From positions 186,001-250,000 of the forward strand of contig NZ_FNEG01000005.1 in assembly GCF_900100075.1 (NCBI RefSeq): a stretch of DNA of 64,000 bases, in the 5' to 3' direction. This DNA comes from Chryseobacterium jejuense (lineage in GTDB: Bacteria > Bacteroidota > Bacteroidia > Flavobacteriales > Weeksellaceae). This document shows, piece by piece, positions 16,848 to 26,472 of this stretch (the stretch's first letter is position 1; every line of letters starts with the position of its first letter). Below the pieces are notes generated by a model. It made no database searches, was not told where the DNA came from, and was given only the letters and a program-made list of their open reading frames with translations. A program made the position numbers and the translations under genes.

Positions 16848-18416
16848 ATGAAAAAGAATTTTAAAAGGCTGTCTTTGATGAGCCTGGTTTTTGCACTGCT
16901 TACAAACTTTATGTATGCACAGACAGACAGTACCGAAGTTGCAAGTATCTACGGATTTTATTCTTATTCTAATTCGCTTATGAATGCTTCTTCAGCTTCT
17001 GAACTTACGATACAGGGGAACGCCTCACATACCTCTACCGGGGTACAGCTTACTCCTGCAAGCTCAGGGCAGTTTGGGGGATTATTTATCAATGGAAGGA
17101 CTTTTACTTCTGTAAACGGACTTCATGTTGAGTTTGAATATGACATGAAAAACGGAACCCCGCTAGGTGGTACTTACGGAGATGGCTTATCTTTTTTCCT
17201 ATATGATGGAGCAGTGACAAGTCCTACAATAGGGGCGCCAGGAGCCGGCCTTGGTTATGCATATAACAGAGCACAGAACACCTACGCAAGTCAGAGAAAG
17301 GCGGGTTTATCATCTGCTTATCTGGGTATTGCCCTGGATGAGTTTGGGAATTTTAAATCAAAACGTTTTCAGGGAGAATCAAGGGTAAATGGAATTGCAG
17401 GGGTAACCTGGTCTCAACCGACAAGTCATGTAACCTTAAGAGGAGCAAAAGGGGCCGCAATCAATACAACAGGATTAGGAGATGGCTTTACAGGATATCC
17501 TGTTCTGATTACACGATCTACTTTAAGTAATTCAGGAACGGTAGGCAGGGTATTACAAGATGACAGAAGCTATTTAACTACTACCAACACCCTTTCTTCA
17601 GTGTTTGATCTCAGAAACAATGCCGGAGAATTCAGAAAAGTATACCTTGACCTGATTCCCCATTTTATAAACAGTACCACTACAGACGGATTTGATATAA
17701 AAGTTGATATCCAGACCGTACAAAACGGAACGCCTGTGAATGTCATCAATTATTATCATTACAAAACCTCAGTGCCTTATACGGAAAATGCTAATCCTCA
17801 AACTACAGACTTTAATACTTCGGATGTAGAAGGAGCTGCAACTTCCCAAACGCTCAATGCAATAACTCCATCCTTTCTAAAGTTAGGTTTTGCAGCCTCT
17901 ACGGGAGCCGCATTCCAGCAACATATTATCCGAAATGTGAAATTAACACTTCCTTATTCAGCAGTAACAAATGATGATGTAGCTTCTACGTGTAAATTTC
18001 AACCGGTTAATATCTCGGTTTTCAATAATGATATAGCATACAAAGGCCCTATCAGCATTACAACCCCGCCTACTGGAAGCAATACCAATATTGATTATTC
18101 AACATTCAGTTTTACAAAAACTAATGACATAGATCTTACCTTATACCGTAAAAAAGTAACTCCTGCAGGAACGTGGACCTACAACAAATCAACAGGCATC
18201 GTAACATTCAACCCTTCAAGCGGATTTACAGGAACAGCAACAATGACTTATACCGTTAAAGGAAGAACCGTGAAAGATTCCAATGGTAAAATTGTTGAAC
18301 CTTATGGAGACACTGCCTATCGGTCTGTTCCGGCTACAATTACGGTCAGTCTAAAAACTACGGGATGTATCTATTCTACCGTTTCAAACAGAATGGTAAC
18401 ACAAACGATAAAATAG
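16848..18416 (+). CDS. secreted L-type lectin-like protein with CshA-type repeat
   Basis: 522 residues with a signal peptide ending near MYAQ at residue 25. Residues 35-355 resemble a legume/L-type lectin sandwich: GLHVEFEYDMKNG, GDGLSFFLYDG, then YLGIALDEFGNF, the typical metal/sugar-site strand. Residues 375-500 look like an Ig/CshA-type fibril repeat: VFNNDI, GTWTYNKSTGIVTFNPSSGF, then TMTYTVKG. It should bind carbohydrate at the cell surface or outside the cell. The C-terminus is not a recognised T9SS sorting domain. Function is inferred from fold only. Confidence 0.78.
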   Translation: MKKNFKRLSLMSLVFALLTNFMYAQTDSTEVASIYGFYSYSNSLMNASSASELTIQGNASHTSTGVQLTPASSGQFGGLFINGRTFTSVNGLHVEFEYDMKNGTPLGGTYGDGLSFFLYDGAVTSPTIGAPGAGLGYAYNRAQNTYASQRKAGLSSAYLGIALDEFGNFKSKRFQGESRVNGIAGVTWSQPTSHVTLRGAKGAAINTTGLGDGFTGYPVLITRSTLSNSGTVGRVLQDDRSYLTTTNTLSSVFDLRNNAGEFRKVYLDLIPHFINSTTTDGFDIKVDIQTVQNGTPVNVINYYHYKTSVPYTENANPQTTDFNTSDVEGAATSQTLNAITPSFLKLGFAASTGAAFQQHIIRNVKLTLPYSAVTNDDVASTCKFQPVNISVFNNDIAYKGPISITTPPTGSNTNIDYSTFSFTKTNDIDLTLYRKKVTPAGTWTYNKSTGIVTFNPSSGFTGTATMTYTVKGRTVKDSNGKIVEPYGDTAYRSVPATITVSLKTTGCIYSTVSNRMVTQTIK

Positions 18417-18444
18417 GCTATCAAAAAAAGATATTTTTGGATAG

Positions 18445-18495
18445 AATGGAAGAAATAACAGTACTCAACTATTAAGTAGTATTATTTCTTCCATT
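18445..18495 (+). terminator. terminator of the lectin operon (long stem)
   Basis: AATGGAAGAAATA (18445-18457) pairs with TATTTCTTCCATT (18483-18495): 13 perfect base pairs, with further weak pairing inside, then GTTTT. It lies 28 nt after the stop. Confidence 0.7.
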
Positions 18496-18510
18496 GTTTT
18501 ATACAGTAAA

Positions 18511-18539
18511 AAAGGCCCGGAAAGAAAATCCGAACCTTT
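18511..18539 (-). terminator. terminator of the TonB-dependent receptor gene
   Basis: On the minus strand AAAGG-CGGA pairs with TCCG-CCTTT with a 2-nt internal mismatch, followed by a run of T. It lies 27 nt after the receptor stop and back to back with the lectin terminator. Confidence 0.78.
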
Positions 18540-18565
18540 GAAAGAAGTATTTGTAAAAAGAAGTA

Positions 18566-21500
18566 TTAAAAATTATATCTCACACCCAGCTGCGCCTGGA
18601 ATCTTGATGCAAACTGATCTATAGTATAAGCAGATCCTGGTGTTTTAAAGTTATAGGTAGGATCTCCGGCTGACGGTTGCCCTGATGCTATATTCCCAGC
18701 CTTCGTAAGTCCTACACTTGCTGTAGAGTTGAATGTATTAGGGACAAAGTACACCTTACCCCAATCTTTATTCAATAAATTGGTAAAGTTGATGATACTT
18801 AAGGAAATCTGAATATTGTTCTTGGATTTTTCACTCAGCCTGATTTCATCCATAATTCTGATATCTGCCTGTACATTCCAAGGTGTTGTATCCCCATTTC
18901 TTTCGGTAAACTTTCCTCTTCTGGATTTCAGATAATCATTGTTATTAACAAAGTTTTCATAATCTGCAACCTGTTGCTGAGCAGTAACCAAAACGTTTCC
19001 TGATCCGTCTTTAATAGGAACAATGTATTTCGCAGCTTCGGCAGCGTCTTTAAATATATAAGCAAGGCCTGCTGCCTGTCCTGTATTAGCAATAGTACTG
19101 TTTACAAATCCCCATGAGAAAGGGTTTCCTGACTGTGCGTTAAAATACACGTTGGTAGATAACTTATTGGACTTGGAAATATTAAAAACATATCCCAGAT
19201 TGGCTACAATTCTGTTCTTGATCGCAAAATTAGAAGTCGTTAGCTGAGGATCATTTGGTGTCAACGATTGGTTCATCTGCCAGTTACTTTCCATAGAGTT
19301 TCTGATCCCATTGGTAATATCTTTGGCGTCACCATAAGTATAGGCAGCAAAGAAATTGAATCCGAAATTATATGATTTTGAAATCTGAGCAGTCAGGTTA
19401 TAGCGATACCCTTCTTTTGTATTGGACAATAAATAAGCGTTAGAGAATTTACTATTGATGTTTGTAGTATAAACCGGCATTTCATGATTCACATCATAGC
19501 TATAATACGTCACATTATCTGTTTTATTAACCTGCTGGAATTTCAGATCATAAAGTACTTTTGTATAAATACCTTCTAATGTCAGTTTATATCCGGCAAT
19601 CGTATAATCGAAAGCCAATGAACTTCTCCATACTCTTGGCATCTTAAAGTTATTATCAATAAGGTCAACCTGTACTTTAGATGATTTTGGATCTTTCGTT
19701 GGGTTTTGCCAGTTTGGAAGATTATTTCCAACCAATGGATCCCCATATTGTGCAATTTGTGCTGATGTTGGTCCGTTGATATCATAACTTCCAAAACCAA
19801 CTCCGTCATTATAATAAGCATACCCTAACCATGCAAACGGAATTCTTCCTACAAAAATACCGGAACCTCCTCTTAATACCATCGATCTGTTTTCTGTAAG
19901 ATCAATGGTAAATCCTAATCTTGGAGACAATGTTGGCTTATTAAGATAGCTATTGGTTAGCTGACTTAATGGAGTGTAGTTATAAGTATTTCCGAAATAA
20001 GGATCCTGAGGAGAATTATTAACATTTGGACTTAGTTGCGGCTTATTAGGTAAATCTGTATAATCTACTCTTACTCCCGGAGAAAGTCTTACTCTGCCCC
20101 AATTGATCTCATCCTGCAGATATAATGAAAGAAGATTTACTTTATATTGAGCATAAGGATTGTCGAAAAGATCCTGTCTGCTGTTTCCACCAAAAGGATA
20201 GGTTCCTCTTACCCTTGCAGGAGTACCATTATAAAAATCATTTAACGATTTATAAGAAATTCTTCCATTCAAAGCATTTACAAAACCGTAATTGATATTG
20301 TATAACTCATTGTGAGTTCCTAACAAGAAGGTGTGATTTCCTGTTTTATAGGTAAGGTTATCTGTAATTTCAAAAGTCTTCTGTTTCATATTGAAAACAG
20401 TAGCTTCCCTATCATTTCCCAGCAAAATTGTTCCACCATTATGAGTAATTTCAACCTGTGGGAACATTGCATTTCCTGAAGTTGGATCTCTGTAGTCATG
20501 AATAGAAGAATACCCAACCACCAGATTATTGTTCCATTTATCATTAAAACGGCTTTTCAACTCAAGAGTAGTAGTGGATGCTGTATTTTTCTGAACAAAA
20601 TCCATACTTGCAAATCTGAAGTTGGCTCCATCTCTTTCAAGATTGGACGCTTGTGAAAACACTGTATTATTTTTGATGGATAAAGTATGCTTATCATTAA
20701 TCTTCCAGTCTAACTTGTTGAAAAGTTTAGCACTTTCAGAAAAGTTATTATATCCATTAAAACTTCCTATGTTAAATCCGTATTTCTTTTGAACAAAGTC
20801 TGAAAGTTTCTGAGCCACCGATTCATCTATCAATGCATTAGGATCATTCGCATTATAAAATATAGGATCTACCCTTTTCGTGTATTCAAGATTGGTAAAT
20901 AAAAACACTTTGTCTCTTACTACAGGCAATCCTACTCTTCCACCATAAATAAAATCAGAGAAATCACTTGGCATTTTGGAATTGTCTCCTACTCTGTTTC
21001 TTCCCGTAATAGCAGCATTTCTGCCATATACATACATGGAACCTGTAACATCATTACTACCGCTTCGGGTTACTGCATTGATGCTTCCACCAAGGAAATT
21101 TCCAAGTTTCACGTCATAAGGAGCAATATAAACCTGTACATCCTGAATTGCATCCAAGCTTATTGAGTTGGAACGTGTACTACTTCCGGGCATTCCAGAA
21201 GTTCCCGTTTGCCCACCCAATGAAGGACTGAACCCAATCGCGTCATTATTAATTGAACCATCAATAGTAACGTTGTTGTAACGAAAATTTGTTCCATTGA
21301 AAGAATTATTAGCACTTTGTGGAATTAATTTAGTTACGTCCTGAATCCCACGGTTAATATTAGGCAGCCCTGAAATCTGGGCTTGATTAATACCCACTCC
21401 ATATTTTACATTGGTCTTTTTTGAAATGATCTTCACTTCATCAATCGTCTTTTCCTTATTGCCCACTTCTACTACGGGTAAATCGTTATTTCCTAGGGAA

Positions 21501-21769
21501 AGCTGCAGATTGGAATTCTCATAAATAACCTGTGAACCATCAGATATTTCAATTTTATAAGGACCTCCCGGCTGAAGATTATCTAAGCTAAACTGCCCTT
21601 TGCTGTTACTTTTAGTCTCAAAAGTACTGTTGGTAGGAATATGCACTACCTTCACGGTAACTTCGGAAGAAACTCCTTTTAATCTTCCAAAAATTTTAGA
21701 ACTGGTTTCCTGTGAAAATGCAAATCCAAAAGATAATAAAGCAAAAGCACAGATCAATTTTTTCTTCAT
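18566..21769 (-). CDS. TonB-dependent outer-membrane receptor, Oar-like, with carboxypeptidase-regulatory domain
   Basis: 1067 residues. A signal peptide (MKKKLICAFALLSFGFAFSQ) is followed by a carboxypeptidase-regulatory-like domain at about 25-100 (SKGQFSLDNLQPGGPYKI). A plug domain at about 110-240 contains YNNVTIDGSINNDAIGF and SISLDAIQDVQVY, and a 22-strand-type barrel follows, ending QAQLGVRYNF with the terminal Phe needed for BAM insertion. The plug and GGSINAVTRSGSN resemble Oar proteins rather than SusC. No SusD partner is adjacent, so it is an orphan receptor. Substrate unknown. Confidence 0.93.
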   Translation of the reverse strand: MKKKLICAFALLSFGFAFSQETSSKIFGRLKGVSSEVTVKVVHIPTNSTFETKSNSKGQFSLDNLQPGGPYKIEISDGSQVIYENSNLQLSLGNNDLPVVEVGNKEKTIDEVKIISKKTNVKYGVGINQAQISGLPNINRGIQDVTKLIPQSANNSFNGTNFRYNNVTIDGSINNDAIGFSPSLGGQTGTSGMPGSSTRSNSISLDAIQDVQVYIAPYDVKLGNFLGGSINAVTRSGSNDVTGSMYVYGRNAAITGRNRVGDNSKMPSDFSDFIYGGRVGLPVVRDKVFLFTNLEYTKRVDPIFYNANDPNALIDESVAQKLSDFVQKKYGFNIGSFNGYNNFSESAKLFNKLDWKINDKHTLSIKNNTVFSQASNLERDGANFRFASMDFVQKNTASTTTLELKSRFNDKWNNNLVVGYSSIHDYRDPTSGNAMFPQVEITHNGGTILLGNDREATVFNMKQKTFEITDNLTYKTGNHTFLLGTHNELYNINYGFVNALNGRISYKSLNDFYNGTPARVRGTYPFGGNSRQDLFDNPYAQYKVNLLSLYLQDEINWGRVRLSPGVRVDYTDLPNKPQLSPNVNNSPQDPYFGNTYNYTPLSQLTNSYLNKPTLSPRLGFTIDLTENRSMVLRGGSGIFVGRIPFAWLGYAYYNDGVGFGSYDINGPTSAQIAQYGDPLVGNNLPNWQNPTKDPKSSKVQVDLIDNNFKMPRVWRSSLAFDYTIAGYKLTLEGIYTKVLYDLKFQQVNKTDNVTYYSYDVNHEMPVYTTNINSKFSNAYLLSNTKEGYRYNLTAQISKSYNFGFNFFAAYTYGDAKDITNGIRNSMESNWQMNQSLTPNDPQLTTSNFAIKNRIVANLGYVFNISKSNKLSTNVYFNAQSGNPFSWGFVNSTIANTGQAAGLAYIFKDAAEAAKYIVPIKDGSGNVLVTAQQQVADYENFVNNNDYLKSRRGKFTERNGDTTPWNVQADIRIMDEIRLSEKSKNNIQISLSIINFTNLLNKDWGKVYFVPNTFNSTASVGLTKAGNIASGQPSAGDPTYNFKTPGSAYTIDQFASRFQAQLGVRYNF

Positions 21770-21975
21770 ATTTTTATTGCTACAAAACTTGCTGTAAAAT
21801 TAGACTGAGCAAATATGAAGTATGGTAACATAGAATTAACATTGCGTAACATAAAGTTTAATATTTCCTTAAAAAAAACTTAATGTTCACCACCAGTTTC
21901 ATCCTCAATTTTATGTCCTTTCTATGAAAATTACAGCAAAAAAATGATTAATTTTAAACATTAAAACCGCTTAAT

Positions 21976-22866
21976 ATGAAATTCGGACAAGTAGAAGACC
22001 CATCAAAAATAAACTTCACCCTTCCCAAAGATCACTCCAGAACCAAAGAAATTTTAAGCCTAAATAAAAAAGGACTGGAAAATATTTCTATAGGATGTGC
22101 CAAATGGAATAAGACAGATCTTAAAGGATTTTATCCTAAGGGAACCAAGGATGAGTTAACATACTATGCCACTCAATTTAATTCCATTGAATTAAATGCT
22201 ACTTTCTATGGAATGCCTACTCCGGATCAGGTAAAAACATGGAAGGAAAAAACTCCGGAAAACTTCAAATTTTTCCCTAAAATCACCAACACTGTTTCTC
22301 ACTTCAGAAGGCTGATTGATGTTACAGATCCGGTTACCCACTTTGCATCCGCCGTTATTAATTTTGATGAAAAACTGGGAATGGCCTTTCTTCAGCTGCA
22401 TGATAACTTTAAACCTAAAGATTATGACAGACTGGAAAAATTCGTAAAAGAATGGCCTAAAGAAGTTCCTCTTGCTATTGAGCTAAGAAATACAGAATGG
22501 TTTACCGATGAGGAAATTCTGAATACGACCTGTGAGCTTTTTGAAGCCCATAATATCACCAACATCATCGTAGATACTGCCGGAAGAAGAGATATGCTTC
22601 ATATGCGTCTTACGACTCCCAATGCGTTTATCCGATATGTAGGAGCCAATGCAGAAAGTGATTATGAAAGGCTGGATGATTGGTTAAAACATCTTGCTCA
22701 ATGGAAAAAAGACGGCCTTCAAAATCTGTATTTCTTCGTTCACCAGAATATTGAGAAAGCTTCTCCACTTCTTTCCGCTTATTTCATTAAAAAAATGAAT
22801 GAAGAATGGAAGACAGACATCCATATTCCCCAAATGGCTACTGAAAGTACAGGAACCTTATTTTAA
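21976..22866 (+). CDS. DUF72 (YecE-like) domain protein
   Basis: 296 residues, a TIM-barrel-like DUF72 protein. It contains SIGCAKWNKTDLKGFYP near residue 37, TQFNSIELNATFYGMP near 66, FKFFPKITNTVSH near 95, and AIELRNTEWF near 165. Biochemical function of the family is not established. It is a single-gene unit, divergent from the TonB receptor across about 200 bases in which I find no consensus promoter. The start at ATG 21976 gives about 35 residues before the conserved core, a little longer than minimal family members. Confidence 0.85.
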   Translation: MKFGQVEDPSKINFTLPKDHSRTKEILSLNKKGLENISIGCAKWNKTDLKGFYPKGTKDELTYYATQFNSIELNATFYGMPTPDQVKTWKEKTPENFKFFPKITNTVSHFRRLIDVTDPVTHFASAVINFDEKLGMAFLQLHDNFKPKDYDRLEKFVKEWPKEVPLAIELRNTEWFTDEEILNTTCELFEAHNITNIIVDTAGRRDMLHMRLTTPNAFIRYVGANAESDYERLDDWLKHLAQWKKDGLQNLYFFVHQNIEKASPLLSAYFIKKMNEEWKTDIHIPQMATESTGTLF

Positions 22867-22997
22867 TTAAAATTTTAAATAGACTAATTTTAATTTACAA
22901 GACAAATTACGATAAAAGCCTTTTCGTAACTGAAAAATTTATACATTAGAGTAATACCCTATTCAAACTGAAAAAGGTATACTTAAAAATAAATGTC

Positions 22998-23228
22998 ATG
23001 GAAAAGGAAATTTGTACAATCAGTGTCTCCAGCAACTGGCTTGGAGACGACTATACCTTCTATGAGGATCATACTATAAAAAGAGTATATGACAATCATA
23101 GCCTAAACTCCAACAAAACGGAATGGCTGGAACCTCATCAAATCAGTAAACAAAATAAGGATAAATTAATAAGAGCATGCCCTGAGGAATTTAAAGAACA
23201 GATTATGCATCTTCTGGATTATCCTTAA
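22998..23228 (+). CDS. small hypothetical protein
   Basis: 76 residues, not recognised. The composition is balanced and protein-like (EKEICTISVSSNWLGDDYTF, then a charged helical C-terminus KEQIMHLLDYP), not the Phe/Leu/Lys skew of random AT-rich frames. It stands alone and is followed at once by an inverted repeat at 23235-23307. Confidence 0.5.
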   Translation: MEKEICTISVSSNWLGDDYTFYEDHTIKRVYDNHSLNSNKTEWLEPHQISKQNKDKLIRACPEEFKEQIMHLLDYP

Positions 23229-23234
23229 TAAAAA

Positions 23235-23307
23235 CTCTCGCAGATTTTACAAATACAACAGATTGATATCATACAATCATCTGCCGGATCAGCAAAATTT
23301 GCGAGAG
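23235..23307. repeat. inverted repeat, REP-like
   Basis: CTCTCGCA (23235-23242) pairs with TGCGAGAG (23300-23307), and adjacent TTTT/AAAA extend the stem. The 57-nt interior holds CAGATT/AATCATCTG-like short pairs. It lies between convergent genes and could serve as a terminator or a dispersed intergenic repeat. Confidence 0.5.
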
Positions 23308-23317
23308 AATATATAAT

Positions 23318-23917
23318 TTAGTTTTTATTATTTTTCTTAAGAAGCAATACCAGGTTAAGAAATAAAAGCAGAAAATCTAATGTAATCCAGATTCCCAACT
23401 TTGTATTTTCATAATTGTAGGCATCTACCTGTTTTTTAGCAGCATCAGACAGTTTCATACTTTGATTGATGTAATTCTGGACCTCTACAATCTGATCTAT
23501 ATTCTTATTAGGAACAGAATGCTGTGAAAAGTAAACCAGATTCTTCTTTCCAAGATATCCTACGATCCAATACTCATCAGACTTGTCCATTTTCAGGTAT
23601 TCTACTCTGTAATATTCCGGACGTATTTTCCCTACATGTTTAGGTTCAAGCTTCGTAGTATTATCAACTTTATTAACATTGATAAGATAAAAATCCAATG
23701 CCTGCGGAAGTTTATTGATGACCTGTAAGCCTACAGAGTTATCTACAAATGCCACAGCACTTTTCTTTATAAACCAATACGTAAAAATTGAGATGGAAGA
23801 AACCACTGTTACAATACGGAACAGTCTTGCCCATTTTGCCATTCTTCCCGATTTTATTTTATATAAAACCAGAGAAAATATACACGCCCAAAAGATAACA
23901 AGAATGAAAAATACCAT
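23318..23917 (-). CDS. hypothetical membrane protein
   Basis: 199 residues, family not recognised. Hydrophobic helices lie at about 2-18, 34-50 and 172-190, with a central soluble region (residues 55-165, HVGKIRPEYYRVEYL and DEYWIVGYLGK) that would face one side of the membrane. The C-terminal KKNNKN suggests a cytoplasmic tail. A TATCTTTG promoter box ends only 4 nt before the ATG, so the mRNA may be leaderless or the real start may lie inside. Confidence 0.65.
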   Translation of the reverse strand: MVFFILVIFWACIFSLVLYKIKSGRMAKWARLFRIVTVVSSISIFTYWFIKKSAVAFVDNSVGLQVINKLPQALDFYLINVNKVDNTTKLEPKHVGKIRPEYYRVEYLKMDKSDEYWIVGYLGKKNLVYFSQHSVPNKNIDQIVEVQNYINQSMKLSDAAKKQVDAYNYENTKLGIWITLDFLLLFLNLVLLLKKNNKN

Positions 23918-23921
23918 ACTG

Positions 23922-23929
23922 CAAAGATA
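23922..23929 (-). promoter_or_regulatory. -7 box TATCTTTG immediately upstream of the membrane-protein gene
   Basis: Minus-strand TATCTTTG fits TAnnTTTG, with 4 nt between the box and ATG 23917. Confidence 0.5.
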
Positions 23930-23955
23930 CTGATTTCAGATTTTTTGAGAGAATG

Positions 23956-24603
23956 TTAATCCACATTCCACTCTTTATAGAACTGGTCAAGGAAATTCAG
24001 CATATAATCATGCCTTTCCTGAGCCATTTTTTTTCCATGTTCGGTATTCATCAAATCTTTTAGAAGCAATAATTTTTCATAAAAATGATTGATCGTTGTT
24101 CCGTTAGATTTTTTGTATTGTTCTTTAGACATATTTAAATCAGGCTGAACATTGGGATCGTACATTGGATTATTTTTAAACCCTCCAAAGTTGAATGTTC
24201 TGGCGATTCCTATCGCTCCAATGGCATCAATACGATCCGCATCCTGTACAATTTTCAGTTCAATAGACGGATTAGCCGGTGCCTGACTTCTGTTTTTAAA
24301 AGATATATTTTCGATCACAAATAAAACCTTTTCAATGGTTTCACTGGGAACATTTTGACTTTCTAAAAACTCTCTGGATATTTTCGGCGCTATCGTCTCA
24401 TCTCCGTTATGAAATTTAGGATCGGCAATATCGTGTAATAATGCAGACAATTCCACCACATCCGGATCACAGTCTTTTTCTTTCTCCGCTATTTTTTTAG
24501 CCAGCTTCCACACTCTTTCAATATGGAACCAGTCATGTCCTGCTTCAGCTCCCTCTAACTTTTCTTTTACAAATTCTACAGTGTTGTTAATCGTACTTTT
24601 CAT
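23956..24603 (-). CDS. HD-domain phosphohydrolase
   Basis: 215 residues of the HD superfamily (YedJ-like). The metal site is visible: His27 in HDWFHIERV, the His57-Asp58 pair in ALLHDIAD, and Asp in QDADRIDAIGAIG. These proteins hydrolyse nucleotides or other phosphate esters; the substrate is unknown. The start codon overlaps the stop of the upstream alpha/beta hydrolase gene by one base (TAATG), so the two are translationally coupled. Confidence 0.88.
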   Translation of the reverse strand: MKSTINNTVEFVKEKLEGAEAGHDWFHIERVWKLAKKIAEKEKDCDPDVVELSALLHDIADPKFHNGDETIAPKISREFLESQNVPSETIEKVLFVIENISFKNRSQAPANPSIELKIVQDADRIDAIGAIGIARTFNFGGFKNNPMYDPNVQPDLNMSKEQYKKSNGTTINHFYEKLLLLKDLMNTEHGKKMAQERHDYMLNFLDQFYKEWNVD

Positions 24604-25445
24604 TAATCTATCAGTTCATTTAAAATAATATCCCAGAGCTTGTGATTGTAGTTTCTAAAAAAATTAACATGCCCGATTTCTTTTTTCTCAGACTCTATAG
24701 TTTTTACCAGCCTGTACGTTGGTTTAAGATTAGGATACGTATTGTTTAAAAGACTCAGAACTCCTTTTTCTGTTAACCATACATCATCTTCTGCACGAAC
24801 TACAAATACTTTCTGCGTTAAATTTTTAGAATAATCATCAATCTTCTCCAACAGCCTGTTGGTTGATTTTTTGTTTAAAATTAAGGTTCTCCAGTCATAT
24901 GCACAATTTTTTGGAAGACTTTCTCCAAGTCCAAACCAATTTGCAGGAAAGTATCCTAGCAATGAAGTGGTTAATGGCTGTACAATTCCGAATCCGAGAT
25001 ACGCTTCAATTTTTGTCTTCAATCTGAGATTTCCTACAAAAGCATTCTGAGTTCCTACAAATATCAACTCTTCAAACATTTCAGAGTCTTTATTCATTCC
25101 TAAAATTAAAGCACCTACGGAATGTCCCAGACAAAATTTTCTATACTCTGGAAACTGATTTTTAATGTATGTGGTTAATGTTTTATAATCCTTTGAACCC
25201 CAAATTCTCATAGATCCATGGAAGCCTTTCATATTTTCAGGTTTAGATAGTCCTATTCCTCTGTAATCATAAGTAATCACAGTAAATCCCTGCTCAGAAA
25301 AATATTTGGCAAAAGAAAAATATACCTGCTGTTTTACTCCTGTGGCTGAGTTCATAAGCAATAATTTCCCATTCTTTTTTTCAGGCTGAAAAAGATGGGC
25401 TGTCAGGGAGGCATGATCTTCTGTGGTAAGTATTAGTTTTTCCAT
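24603..25445 (-). CDS. alpha/beta hydrolase
   Basis: 280 residues. The nucleophile elbow GHSVG at 107-111 gives Ser109. The oxyanion/strand region VITYDYRGIGLSKPE is near 56, the probable acid is in VVRAEDDVWLTE, and the catalytic His in IGHVNFFR near the C-terminus. Cytoplasmic: no signal peptide. It resembles serine aminopeptidase/lysophospholipase-like hydrolases; substrate unknown. It forms a coupled pair with the HD-domain gene, and a terminator of the upstream ribokinase separates it from that gene. Confidence 0.88.
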   Translation of the reverse strand: MEKLILTTEDHASLTAHLFQPEKKNGKLLLMNSATGVKQQVYFSFAKYFSEQGFTVITYDYRGIGLSKPENMKGFHGSMRIWGSKDYKTLTTYIKNQFPEYRKFCLGHSVGALILGMNKDSEMFEELIFVGTQNAFVGNLRLKTKIEAYLGFGIVQPLTTSLLGYFPANWFGLGESLPKNCAYDWRTLILNKKSTNRLLEKIDDYSKNLTQKVFVVRAEDDVWLTEKGVLSLLNNTYPNLKPTYRLVKTIESEKKEIGHVNFFRNYNHKLWDIILNELID

Positions 25446-25462
25446 AGGATAAAAAGAAAAAA

Positions 25463-25479
25463 TCCACTATAAAAGTGGA
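25463..25479 (-). terminator. terminator of the ribokinase gene
   Basis: TCCACT (25463-25468) pairs with AGTGGA (25474-25479). The minus-strand side is followed by T6. It lies between the ribokinase stop and the alpha/beta hydrolase start. Confidence 0.8.
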
Positions 25480-25535
25480 CATTTTCAGTATATTATTATG
25501 TTTAGTTTTAAACTTTCGATATGCCGTAAATAGCT

Positions 25536-26426
25536 TTAAGAAAAGAAATCTGACATTCTCGGCAATCCGGTCTGTGAACCTTTATTTCCTGAAACCCGTG
25601 ATGACACCTCATTTCCAAACTTCACACAGTCTTCTACAGAGTTCCCATGGCAAAGCGCAATTGCAAATCCAGAAGTAAATGCATCTCCCATTCCCATCTT
25701 ATAAACGGTCTTCTCTTTATTCTTTCTGTAATACTTCATTTCTGTACCATCAAAATAAATGGTAGAATTGGTATCGTCCCTTACAAACACTTTATTAAAG
25801 TATTTTTTAAGAACCTCTTCTCTTTTTTCTTCTCCAAAAATGATGAACAACTCATTACTTTTGGCAACAATAAAGTCTACCTCCTCCAGAATTGCATCGT
25901 TTACTCTCATAGCAGGAGAAGCATATAAGCCTACTTTTTTACCATATTTTTTTGCTTTTCTTACGGTATATTCTACAACATCCATAGAAACCTCAAGCTG
26001 TACGAGGATCAGGTCTGAAGTATGAAAATAGCGGTCTGCTTCGTCAATATGAGAGACACTCAGATATTTATTAGCTGCAGGTACTACCACAATAGCGGCA
26101 TTTCCTTCGGAAGTGGTCACATAAGCTGTTCCTGTAGACTCTTTATCAGTTTCATGTACAAAACCTACATTCACATTTTCGCCCACCAGATTTCTCATGA
26201 TTTGCTGCCCCAGGGGATCCATTCCAACACAACCTATAAAATAAACACTGGCACCCAGTCTTGCAGTTCCTACTGCCTGATTGGCCCCTTTCCCACCAAA
26301 ATAGCTCTCTGAGTTAACTGCCAGAACGGTTTCGTTAGGCGAGGGAAGTTTATCGGTTTCCAAAACAAGATCTATTGAGGAGCTTCCTACAACGATAATT
26401 TTTGGTTGTTCTGATGAGAAATTCAT
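25536..26426 (-). CDS. ribokinase-like PfkB family sugar kinase
   Basis: 296 residues. N-terminal substrate loop SSSIDLVLETDKLPSPNET, the PfkB signature 1 region GGKGANQAVGTARLGA near residue 43, and the C-terminal motif that is normally GAGD. Here it reads KMGMGDAFTSGF, with the catalytic Asp kept but Ala replaced by Met in the anion hole. Overall order and length match ribokinase (rbsK), which phosphorylates ribose at O5. No ribose transporter or other pentose gene is adjacent, so the sugar is uncertain. Confidence 0.85.
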   Translation of the reverse strand: MNFSSEQPKIIVVGSSSIDLVLETDKLPSPNETVLAVNSESYFGGKGANQAVGTARLGASVYFIGCVGMDPLGQQIMRNLVGENVNVGFVHETDKESTGTAYVTTSEGNAAIVVVPAANKYLSVSHIDEADRYFHTSDLILVQLEVSMDVVEYTVRKAKKYGKKVGLYASPAMRVNDAILEEVDFIVAKSNELFIIFGEEKREEVLKKYFNKVFVRDDTNSTIYFDGTEMKYYRKNKEKTVYKMGMGDAFTSGFAIALCHGNSVEDCVKFGNEVSSRVSGNKGSQTGLPRMSDFFS

Positions 26427-26472
26427 TGTGTTTGATATTAGTTTAAAAATTATAACAGACTAAATTCCGTGC

